A stretch of DNA of 13,710 nt from positions 1-13,710 of the forward strand of contig JBLGAR010000122.1 in assembly GCA_047612385.1 (NCBI GenBank), read 5' to 3'. Below, piece by piece: positions 1 to 6,348 of the stretch. The notes beneath the pieces are model-generated. The model was not told the DNA's origin, did no database searches, and saw only the letters and a program-made list of their open reading frames with translations. The stretch's first letter is position 1; every line of letters begins with the position of its first letter. The position numbers were made by a program, and so were the translations under genes. This stretch comes from JBALVT01 sp047612385. GTDB lineage: Bacteria > Pseudomonadota > Gammaproteobacteria > Pseudomonadales > Halieaceae.

Positions 1-163
1 ACAGCATACAATTGTCCGGATAACGCTCAACCGTATCTTCAAACATCGCGCCCAGTGAGACCAGGTCATCATCGTCTGGCATTTTAAGGGGAAGTGACGG
101 TGCTATTTTTCGAAACTCATTCAGTACACGAAGGGTTTCTCGGGATTTGGCCAGCAGTGACAT
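1..163 (-). CDS. N-terminal fragment of a probable acyl-CoA synthetase (AMP-forming), cut by window edge
   Basis: Reading leftwards from the ATG at 163, 54 codons stay open to the window edge. The protein starts MSLLAKSRETLRVLNEF and reaches a stretch 'SLGAMFEDTVERYPDN', which resembles the entry to the AMP-binding domain of long-chain/very-long-chain acyl-CoA synthetases (a segment of the type 'F...A.RYPDN.A'). Such enzymes activate fatty acids with ATP and CoA in the cytoplasm or at the inner membrane. The catalytic motifs lie outside the window, so the call rests on the N-terminus alone. The gene diverges from the alcohol dehydrogenase at 448. The Shine-Dalgarno sequence is weak. It could be another member of the adenylate-forming superfamily. 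Confidence 0.55.
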   Translation of the reverse strand, partial: MSLLAKSRETLRVLNEFRKIAPSLPLKMPDDDDLVSLGAMFEDTVERYPDNCML

Positions 164-236
164 ACAAATAATCCATTAATACGATTAAAAGGCATTGCCG
201 TTTTGCCTCACCTGATTTTAAATCTATGCTCGATAT

Positions 237-270
237 CACGACAATTTGGCAGCTCGGTTTATAATGGCAT
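237..270 (+). promoter_or_regulatory. Candidate promoter with a perfect -10 box in the divergent intergenic region
   Basis: The 284-bp gap between the divergent genes (164-447) holds no convincing gene. A perfect TATAAT lies at 260-265. At 17-bp spacing the -35 position reads CACGAC, a poor match; a TTGGCA at 246-251 is only 8 bp away and cannot serve as its partner. If used, transcription would begin near 272 and leave a leader of about 175 nt before the dehydrogenase at 448. The poor -35 suggests dependence on an activator or chance occurrence. Confidence 0.35.
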
Positions 271-447
271 TGATAGTGCAATTATGGAATCCTTCTTGTG
301 CCTACATCACCTATGTCGCACTTCCGGGCTCGGAGACCAGTGCGTTTGAAGGTAGCCGGAAAGACGCAATGTACAAAAAGAGCTGTATTTGTAAGAATTG
401 CGCTATACGAATAATGACAATCACTCAGTAGGAAAATTCGCTACCCC

Positions 448-2616
448 ATGATCAGCTCCTACAGGTATCTTTCGGCCCCAAAGATTATTGTTTTCCCAAT
501 GGCGATGTGTCTTATTGTGACGTCACAATCCTTGTTCGGCGCCCCCGTTAGCCATGAACGACTCATAGCCGCTCCTCGACAAGCCAGTGACTGGTTAGCA
601 CATGGCCGCGACCCTAGCGAGACACGATTTAGCCCACTGGAACAAATTACTTCGGAGAACATCTCTGATTTGGGTCTGACATGGAGCTATGACTTCGCTG
701 ACACACGTGGGCTGGAAGGCACACCACTCGTCGCCGATGGAGTCATGTATGTCACTGGAAACTGGAGTGTGGTGCATGCACTGAACGCTGTTTCAGGTGA
801 GCAGTTATGGACTTATGACCCTGGGGTCAATCGCCAACGTGCCAACGCCTTTTGCTGTGGTGTCGTCAATCGCGGGGTCGCGCTGTGGGAAGACCAGGTG
901 CTCGTCGCAACACTGGATGGCTATTTGATCTCCCTGGACAGCAGTAGCGGCAAGGAAATATGGCGTACGCTAACTATCGACCACAGCCAAAACTACTCTA
1001 TAAGCGGCGCTCCGCGAGTCGCAAACGGCGTCGTCATTATCGGCAATGCAGGGTCAGAGTATGGCGTGCGTGGCTATGTGGGCGGCTATGCAGCGGCTAC
1101 CGGCGAGGCGCTGTGGCGCTTTTACACCGTGCCGGGAGATCCCTCCGAAGGGTTTGAATCACCCGTCATGGAGATGGCCGCCGAGACCTGGAATGGCCAG
1201 TGGTGGACGATGGGAGGCGGTGGGACAGTGTGGGATTCCATTAGTTATGATCCAGAACTCGACCTCGTCTATATCGGCGTGGGTAATGGTGGCCCTCACA
1301 ATCGCGAAATGCGCAGCCCGGGTGGCGGGGACAACTTGTTTGTTGCTTCAGTGGTGGCACTGCGTCCGGCTACCGGGGAGTACGTCTGGCACTACCAGCA
1401 AAACCCCGGAGAAACGTGGGACTACACCGCATCGCAACAAATGGTTCTTGCGGATATTGTGTGGCAGGGACAACCGCGCAAGGTCTTAATGCAAGCACCT
1501 AAAAACGGTTTCTTCTTCATCATCGACAGAACCAACGGCAAGCTCCTGTCAGCCGAGCCTTTTGTGCCCGTAAACTGGGCAAGCCACTACGACCTCGAAT
1601 CCGGCAGGCCCGTAGAGTTGCCAGAAGCGAGGTATATTGATGAGCCTTTTATGCTAAGACCCAGCGGGCTGGGCGGACACAACTGGCACTCAATGTCCTA
1701 CAGCAAGAGCACGGGGTTGATGTACATCCCAGCAATGGACTTTGCAGCTCCCATGGAACAGGAGGACGAGTACAGCTGGTTTAACGATCAGTGGAATCTG
1801 GGTTACAAAGTAGAGCCCTCCCCCTTTGGAAAGCTGATTACACAAGCGATTATCCGGGGAATGGCAGACAATTATTTGCTGGCATGGGATCCACTGAGCC
1901 AAAAAGAAGTTTGGAGATCACCCAACCCGGACATGGGCGGTGGAGGAGTTTTGTCAACTGCCGGAAACCTGGTTTTCCAAGGCACTACCGACAATCGTTT
2001 TAGAGCTTATAGCGCCATCCAGGGACGAAAACTCTGGGAGTTTGATACGCAGCACGGCATTGTAGCAGCCCCGATTAGCTACGCCGTTAACGGCCGGCAA
2101 TACGTTTCGGTTATGGCGGGCCAGGGCGGTGGCTACAGCATGATGGCCGGGCTTGAAAAAATACCCGCCACCCCCATCCGGCGGATACTCACTTTTAGTT
2201 TGGAAGGAGACAGCACGCTGCCGGCGTTTGAACTAGACTCCAGTCGCCCCGCCCCGCCCAAAACGAATGCAAATAAAAAGCAGCTAGAAAATGGTGGCTT
2301 GGCTTACATGCGGTTTTGCGCTCGCTGTCACGGTGCAGGCGTCCTGTCAGATCGCAGCGTTCCTGACCTACGCAAACTCGATCCACTACGGTATGACAAC
2401 TTTGATCGGGTGGTCCTCGGGGGTGCTCTGGTAGACATTGGCATGCCGCGATTTGACGACGTGCTAACCCCCAAGCAAAGTAGTGAGATCAAAGCGTACG
2501 TGTTGCATCAGGCAAAGGATCAATGGGAACTGGAACACTCTAACGCACGGTGGCTGGGTGTTCAAAAATGGTTTGCAGAGAAGCTCGCGGTGATATTGCT
2601 GTGGTTAGCGGGCTAA
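448..2616 (+). CDS. PQQ-dependent quinohemoprotein alcohol dehydrogenase (type II, one c-type heme)
   Basis: This 722-residue periplasmic enzyme should oxidise alcohols (or aldehydes), passing electrons from PQQ to its own heme c and on to the respiratory chain. Residues 1-32 form a Sec signal peptide: a hydrophobic stretch at about 13-25 and likely cleavage after LFGA. An eight-bladed propeller domain follows. Visible family marks are the vicinal disulfide pair Cys136-Cys137 (FCCG), calcium ligands Glu203 (GSEYG) and Asn280 (GVGNG), the catalytic Asp325 in PGETWDYTA, Lys352 (APKNG) and GGGGTVWDS at 256-264. The C-terminal cytochrome c domain has CARCH (624-628) and a probable axial Met666 (GMPRF). 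Length fits the type II quinohemoprotein family. The last residues, after about 700, are an unusual hydrophobic tail encoded partly by the hairpin at 2594-2627. The ATG at 448 gives a complete signal peptide; AGGA lies about 14 nt upstream, a long spacing. No PQQ synthesis or partner cytochrome genes are present, so the substrate is unknown. Confidence 0.93.
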   Translation: MISSYRYLSAPKIIVFPMAMCLIVTSQSLFGAPVSHERLIAAPRQASDWLAHGRDPSETRFSPLEQITSENISDLGLTWSYDFADTRGLEGTPLVADGVMYVTGNWSVVHALNAVSGEQLWTYDPGVNRQRANAFCCGVVNRGVALWEDQVLVATLDGYLISLDSSSGKEIWRTLTIDHSQNYSISGAPRVANGVVIIGNAGSEYGVRGYVGGYAAATGEALWRFYTVPGDPSEGFESPVMEMAAETWNGQWWTMGGGGTVWDSISYDPELDLVYIGVGNGGPHNREMRSPGGGDNLFVASVVALRPATGEYVWHYQQNPGETWDYTASQQMVLADIVWQGQPRKVLMQAPKNGFFFIIDRTNGKLLSAEPFVPVNWASHYDLESGRPVELPEARYIDEPFMLRPSGLGGHNWHSMSYSKSTGLMYIPAMDFAAPMEQEDEYSWFNDQWNLGYKVEPSPFGKLITQAIIRGMADNYLLAWDPLSQKEVWRSPNPDMGGGGVLSTAGNLVFQGTTDNRFRAYSAIQGRKLWEFDTQHGIVAAPISYAVNGRQYVSVMAGQGGGYSMMAGLEKIPATPIRRILTFSLEGDSTLPAFELDSSRPAPPKTNANKKQLENGGLAYMRFCARCHGAGVLSDRSVPDLRKLDPLRYDNFDRVVLGGALVDIGMPRFDDVLTPKQSSEIKAYVLHQAKDQWELEHSNARWLGVQKWFAEKLAVILLWLAG

Positions 2617-2627
2617 CCACAGCAATA
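2594..2627. terminator. Perfect 15-bp hairpin at the 3' end of the alcohol dehydrogenase, between convergent genes
   Basis: TATTGCTGTGGTTAG (2594-2608) is followed by a CGGG loop and its exact reverse complement (2613-2627). The stem spans the last seven codons and the TAA stop (2614-2616). It lies between two converging genes, 46 bp beyond the end of the minus-strand gene, where a shared terminator is expected. Neither side carries a run of T after the stem, so it is not a textbook intrinsic terminator. It may instead act as a pause or mRNA-end-protecting structure. Confidence 0.55.
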
Positions 2628-2673
2628 AGAAAGCCCCACGATAGCAATTTACCTGAGCAACCATCGTTAAACG

Positions 2674-3732
2674 CTAACTGCTGCTGTCCTCGTCAATTTG
2701 CGCCTTAACATGCCGCAGCCTCTCACGGTACTTATCTCTGGCCATCTCCTGCATATCTTCAACAGCATCACTTTCGTCAACAATCTCCCGACCCAGCAGC
2801 GTCTCGATCGCATCTTCCAGAGTTACAATACCAGCGGTTTGTCCAAACTCGTCTTCCACAAGACACAACTGCACATGACTTTTGATAAGGAGATCCAACA
2901 GGTTTTGCACGGGCAACGTTTCGGAGACCCGAGTAATTTCGCGGGCAATGTTGCGAATGGGTTCCGCGCCCTGCCCTTGTCGTTCCGCTTCATATAAGTC
3001 TACCCGGATAACTTTACCGGTTATATTATCGCTATCGCCAGCATAGATCGGGATACGGGTGAATTGACGTGTTTGCGGATGATCAAGGGCCTCTTTGACC
3101 GACAGACTCTCATCGAGCATGTGCACAACCGTACGTGGTGTCAGAATTTTTCCCGTCTTAACTTCGCGAAGACCCAACAAATTTTCCAAATACTCGCTCT
3201 CACGCGAAACAAGAACCCCGCCTTTGTGACCCAGTGACGCCAGCGCAATAATCTCTTCACGCGTAACCTCGTCGTTCTTACCGTCACTAAAGAGCTTGGT
3301 GAGGCGAGTAGACATCCAGACCAGTGGATAGACCAGCCGCACCAGCCAGACAATAACGAAAGCAGAAGGCACCGCAAGGCGACGCCAGAAAGTCGCACCC
3401 AATGTCTTGGGAATTATCTCTGAGAAAAAAAGAATAATCAGAGTTAGCAGAACGGCAATTAACGTTTCCCACTGTGCTCCAAAGACCTTCATAGCCTGGG
3501 AACCGACGCCAGCTGCCCCCATAGTGTGGGCAAAAGTGTTGAGGATGAGAATACTGGATAACGACTCATCAATCTGATCTTTCACCCGTTTGACCCGCTT
3601 CCCGGCCTTGGGTTGTTCGACGATGAGACTTTCAAGATAGCTTGGCCGGATGGATAGCAGCACCGCTTCAAGAATAGAGCATAAAAAGGAAACACCAATG
3701 GCAATAGAGAGGTAAATGAACAGCAATGTCAT
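2674..3732 (-). CDS. DUF21-CBS membrane protein of the CorB/CNNM (HlyC/CorC-type) family
   Basis: This 352-residue inner-membrane protein has an N-terminal DUF21 (CNNM) transmembrane domain, with hydrophobic segments at about 1-28, 58-80, 88-106 and 118-138 and the conserved SEIIPKTLG at 104-112. A cytoplasmic CBS pair follows, marked by TPRTVVHML (198-206) and by GIVTLEDAIETLLGREIVDE at 301-320. Proteins of this family move or sense Mg2+ and related divalent cations; substrate here is inferred from the family only. Many bacterial relatives carry a further C-terminal CorC_HlyC domain of about 80 residues; this one ends soon after the CBS pair with an acidic/serine tail (EDSSS), so that domain is absent. 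It converges on the alcohol dehydrogenase and appears monocistronic. The Shine-Dalgarno is weak (GGGAT about 10 nt upstream). Confidence 0.88.
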   Translation of the reverse strand: MTLLFIYLSIAIGVSFLCSILEAVLLSIRPSYLESLIVEQPKAGKRVKRVKDQIDESLSSILILNTFAHTMGAAGVGSQAMKVFGAQWETLIAVLLTLIILFFSEIIPKTLGATFWRRLAVPSAFVIVWLVRLVYPLVWMSTRLTKLFSDGKNDEVTREEIIALASLGHKGGVLVSRESEYLENLLGLREVKTGKILTPRTVVHMLDESLSVKEALDHPQTRQFTRIPIYAGDSDNITGKVIRVDLYEAERQGQGAEPIRNIAREITRVSETLPVQNLLDLLIKSHVQLCLVEDEFGQTAGIVTLEDAIETLLGREIVDESDAVEDMQEMARDKYRERLRHVKAQIDEDSSS

Positions 3733-3884
3733 GTAAGCAATCTATCCCGGTAGGCAAGCAAATCTCCACGCCATTGTAGTCGGCGAGGAAGACCTTAACC
3801 AGCACTGTTGGATCGAGCTAGCACACCCAATGGAAATACCTTACTTTGCCGCCATAAGGGAGCCCCCGTGTTGTGTGACACTAT

Positions 3885-4085
3885 TCAGATATCCCTCACA
3901 TTGAACTTCGGATAGCTGCCGAGTTCGCACATCACTGCATAGCGCTGACAGGCACAAATATTTGCCCCTTTGGCACAGCGCAATCGCTGTAAAAAAAGCG
4001 TGCACTCACCGGGATTAAGACTATAGTTGGCCAAATTATTCCAGTTGCCGTAAAGACTGTTTGAGCACAGACTCCCCCCATTGTT
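3885..4085 (-). other. Cysteine-rich open frame without a start codon; possible gene remnant or missed small protein
   Basis: On the minus strand, 66 codons stay open between the TAA at 4088-4086 and the TGA at 3887-3885. The translation looks protein-like: it includes GGSLCSNSLYGNW, NPGECTLFLQRLRCAKG and NICACQRYAVMC, with six cysteines, and ends YPKFNVRDI. There is no ATG near its beginning; the only ATG is two-thirds of the way along. An ATG does sit at the right place in a neighbouring frame directly before a run of six G; one more G would join it to this frame (ATG GGG GGG AGT CTG TGC). It could be a frameshifted small gene, the remains of a larger one, or chance. No family recognised. 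Confidence 0.25.
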
Positions 4086-4097
4086 TTAGAGCGTTAT

Positions 4098-4112
4098 TGA
4101 CCGAATCGGTCA
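4098..4112. promoter_or_regulatory. Perfect palindrome, candidate operator of the peptidase-ligase operon
   Basis: TGACCGA-A-TCGGTCA is an exact inverted repeat with 7-bp arms around a single central base, 37 bp before the GTG start at 4150. Its size and symmetry suit a dimeric helix-turn-helix repressor, and the location suits an operator overlapping the promoter or transcript start. TTGACC (4097-4102), within it, resembles a -35 box but has no good -10 partner at the normal distance. No regulator gene for it is seen in the window. Confidence 0.4.
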
Positions 4113-4149
4113 CACCCTTCTTTGCACGTGTTACTCCAGGGGTCTCTCG

Positions 4150-4878
4150 GTGAGTATGGACATAGAACTGCCAATTTCAATCCTCCAACAGCCGGATGAT
4201 ACGACCTGCGGTCCAACTTGCTTACAAGCGGTGTACAATTATTATGGCGACAAAACCACACTGGACGAAGTGATAGAAAGTGCCCACGCATTTTCTCAGG
4301 GCGGTGGAACACTCGCAGTATTCCTGGCTTGCGATGCCCTACGCCGTGGTTATCAAGCCACTATTTACACCTATAACCTACAGGTATTCGACCCGAGCTG
4401 GTTTGCCTCACAAGATATCGACATTGCTGGACGGTTGGCCCGGCAGGCGGAAGTAAAGCAGGACAACAAGCTGCAGCATGCGACCCATGGTTATATTGAG
4501 TTTTTGAAGCTCGGTGGAAAGCTGCTCTACGTTGACCTGACCGCACATTTACTGCGCGGAATCATTCGTCAGCGCCTGCCAGTGCTCACCGGCCTCAGTT
4601 CAACCTACCTCTACAATGAGAGGCGGGTCTACGGGGAGTTCGACACGCCGGATGATATTCGCGGTTTTCCCGGTGGGCACTTTGTCATAATCAGTGGGTA
4701 TCATCGCGATAAGCGCACAGTGCTGATTAATGACCCGTTCGAACCAAACCCGCTATCCGATTCACTAACCTATGCTATCAATATCGATCGCGTCATCTGC
4801 TCCGTACTCCTGGGGGTGTTGACCCAAGATGCCAACCTGCTGGTAATTCAACCTTCCCCGGAGCGAAAACATCCGTGA
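4150..4878 (+). CDS. Stand-alone cytoplasmic C39-like cysteine peptidase
   Basis: A 242-residue papain-like protein. The N-terminal 'LQQPDDTTCGPTCLQAVYNYYG' region (12-33) carries the C39 signature, with probable oxyanion-hole Gln14 and nucleophile Cys20; GGHFVIISGY (176-184) supplies His177 and LINDPF supplies Asp195, completing the triad. C39 peptidases usually cut bacteriocin or RiPP leader peptides after a GG motif and are normally fused to an ABC transporter. Here there is no transporter, signal peptide or membrane segment, so it should act in the cytosol. Its gene opens a four-gene operon and ends with a 4-nt overlap (GTGA) onto the ligase gene. Start: GTG at 4150 has AGGGGT 6 nt upstream; an ATG at 4156 is the alternative. 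Protease, amidase or transpeptidase activity is possible; the substrate is unknown. Confidence 0.85.
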   Translation: MSMDIELPISILQQPDDTTCGPTCLQAVYNYYGDKTTLDEVIESAHAFSQGGGTLAVFLACDALRRGYQATIYTYNLQVFDPSWFASQDIDIAGRLARQAEVKQDNKLQHATHGYIEFLKLGGKLLYVDLTAHLLRGIIRQRLPVLTGLSSTYLYNERRVYGEFDTPDDIRGFPGGHFVIISGYHRDKRTVLINDPFEPNPLSDSLTYAINIDRVICSVLLGVLTQDANLLVIQPSPERKHP

Positions 4879-6347
4879 ACATTCTTGTCGTAGTCAACAG
4901 CCCAAGTAACTGGCCCCTCGATATACCAGGTGTGAAAGTGGTTGCGGCGCGCGCATACCTGACAGACCCGGAGTATTCCGACGGCAGCAAAACCCGTGTT
5001 TTCAACCTCTGCCGGAGCTATAGCTACCAGCGCACAGGCTATTATGTGTCGTTGCTCGCAGCGGCCCGCGGCCACAAACCAATGCCGGATATCAATACCA
5101 TTCAGGATCTGAAATCTACTTATGCTATAAAGAACCTGCCAGAAGACCTTCAGCAACTGGTAGAGAAAAAACTGGCACACCTGCAATCGGACGAGTTCAC
5201 CCTAAGCATCTATTTTGGCAGGAATATTGCCCGGCACTACGACAGCCTCAGCCTGCGCCTTTTTAATATTTTTCAGGCGCCACTGCTACAGGCCAGATTT
5301 TCCCGGCGAAAAAACTGGCAACTGGAGTCGATTCGCACCATCCCAACTAACAGGATTCCGCCTGGCCACGGAGAATTTATTATTGAAGCTGCCACAACGT
5401 ATTTGTCCGGCCGCAAACCGCGCATGCACAAAAAGAAGGTCTCCCGTTTCGATCTGGCTATTCTGCACGACCCCGATGAAATAGAGCCACCGTCTAACCC
5501 AAAAGCCCTGGCGAAGTTTCAAAAGGCGGCAGAGTCGGTCGGACTAGGCTGCGAGCTCATCACCAGGCATGACATGAGTCGGATCGCGGAGTTTGATGGA
5601 CTGTTCTTGCGGGAAACAACCTCAGTAAATCATCACACGTTTCAACTGGCTCAACGTGCGGTCGCAGAGGGGCTGGTGGTCATGGATGACCCGAACTCAA
5701 TCCTGAAATGCACCAACAAGGTCTACCTCGCCGAGCTGATGGCTCGTCATAATATCCCGATTCCCAAAACCCTGATCGTGCACCGACGCAATATCGGAGT
5801 GATTGAGCAGGAACTCGCCCTGCCCTGTATTCTGAAAAAGCCGGACAGTGCCTTTTCCATTGGGGTCAGCAAAGTTGAGACTCGTGAAGACTTGCTTGCC
5901 ACGGTGCAGCCATTACTGGATGACTCGGACCTAGTCGTAGCGCAGGAGTACTTGCCGACCAGTTTTGACTGGCGGATAGGGATTTGTGACCGGCGCCCGC
6001 TGTTCGCCTGCCGCTACCATATGGCCAAGCAGCACTGGCAGATCGTCAAGCGCGACGCGCAGGGAAACCTGACCGGTGAGGGCAATTCCGATACGCTGGC
6101 CATCGGCGAGGCGCCGGACGAGGTAGTGAGTATTGCTTTGAAGGCGGCGAACTTGATCGGCGATGGTCTTTACGGGGTCGACATGAAACAGGTTGGCCAG
6201 AAGTTCTATTTGATCGAGATTAACGATAATCCAAATATTGATGCCGGCATCGAGGACCTGGTGCTAAAAGACGCGTTGTATCGCGAGATTATGGGCGTTT
6301 TCATCAAGCGCATTGAAGCTAGGAAGCTGGGCAGCACAGCCCACTAA
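4875..6347 (+). CDS. RimK-family ATP-grasp ligase with an RLAN-like N-terminal domain
   Basis: This 490-residue protein should join a carboxylate to an amine with ATP through an acyl-phosphate, as RimK does when adding glutamate. Residues 1 to about 190 resemble the RLAN domain that precedes some RimK-like ATP-grasp modules (opening NILVVVNSPSNWPLDIPGV, with RVFNLCRSYSYQRTGYYVSLLA at 41-62). The ATP-grasp part includes KCTNKVYLAELM (278-289), PCILKKPDSAFSIGV (317-331, nucleotide-binding loop), VAQEYLPTSFDWRIGI (355-370) and the metal-binding strand GVDM...YLIEINDNPNID with Asp436, Glu448 and Asn450. It is much longer than ordinary RimK (about 300 residues) because of the N-terminal domain. 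The GTG start at 4875 overlaps the peptidase stop by 4 nt, with GGAG about 12 nt upstream, indicating translational coupling. The substrate is unknown; the next gene, a second amide-bond-forming ligase, suggests stepwise assembly of one product. Confidence 0.9.
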   Translation: MNILVVVNSPSNWPLDIPGVKVVAARAYLTDPEYSDGSKTRVFNLCRSYSYQRTGYYVSLLAAARGHKPMPDINTIQDLKSTYAIKNLPEDLQQLVEKKLAHLQSDEFTLSIYFGRNIARHYDSLSLRLFNIFQAPLLQARFSRRKNWQLESIRTIPTNRIPPGHGEFIIEAATTYLSGRKPRMHKKKVSRFDLAILHDPDEIEPPSNPKALAKFQKAAESVGLGCELITRHDMSRIAEFDGLFLRETTSVNHHTFQLAQRAVAEGLVVMDDPNSILKCTNKVYLAELMARHNIPIPKTLIVHRRNIGVIEQELALPCILKKPDSAFSIGVSKVETREDLLATVQPLLDDSDLVVAQEYLPTSFDWRIGICDRRPLFACRYHMAKQHWQIVKRDAQGNLTGEGNSDTLAIGEAPDEVVSIALKAANLIGDGLYGVDMKQVGQKFYLIEINDNPNIDAGIEDLVLKDALYREIMGVFIKRIEARKLGSTAH

Positions 6348-6348
6348 A

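Larger units (their letters stand above)
3733..4149. other. 417-bp divergent intergenic region
   Basis: This gap separates the DUF21-CBS gene (reading left) from the peptidase-ligase operon (reading right) and should hold both promoters, though no convincing -35/-10 pair was found. Three things are visible: a cysteine-rich open frame on the minus strand (3885-4085), a small hairpin ACAGCG-CAAT-CGCTGT (3975-3990) followed by seven A, and a perfect palindrome (4098-4112) just upstream of the operon. The stretch 3733-3880 shows nothing recognisable. Confidence 0.6.

Noticed and set aside
246..431. 61-codon plus-strand frame upstream of the alcohol dehydrogenase
   Set aside because: It begins with TTG, has no Shine-Dalgarno sequence, overlaps the candidate -10 box and shows no recognisable protein features; probably leader sequence.
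3975..3997. Hairpin ACAGCG-CAAT-CGCTGT followed by seven A, as a terminator
   Set aside because: For an intrinsic terminator the T-run must follow the stem in the transcript. Here the plus strand has A after it, and the minus strand has T before it; the 6-bp stem is also short.
4097..4125. TTGACC at 4097 as the -35 of the peptidase-ligase operon promoter
   Set aside because: At 16-18 bp spacing no sequence resembling TATAAT is found, so the palindrome alone was reported and not a promoter.
4150..4878. Lanthipeptide or bacteriocin cluster based on the C39 domain
   Set aside because: No ABC transporter, precursor peptide with a GG leader, or modifying synthetase was found next to it.
6313..6348. 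TTG start adding 12 residues to the GCS2 ligase
   Set aside because: It lies inside the preceding gene, and the extra residues do not resemble the family's start; ATG at 6349, one base after the previous stop, fits better.
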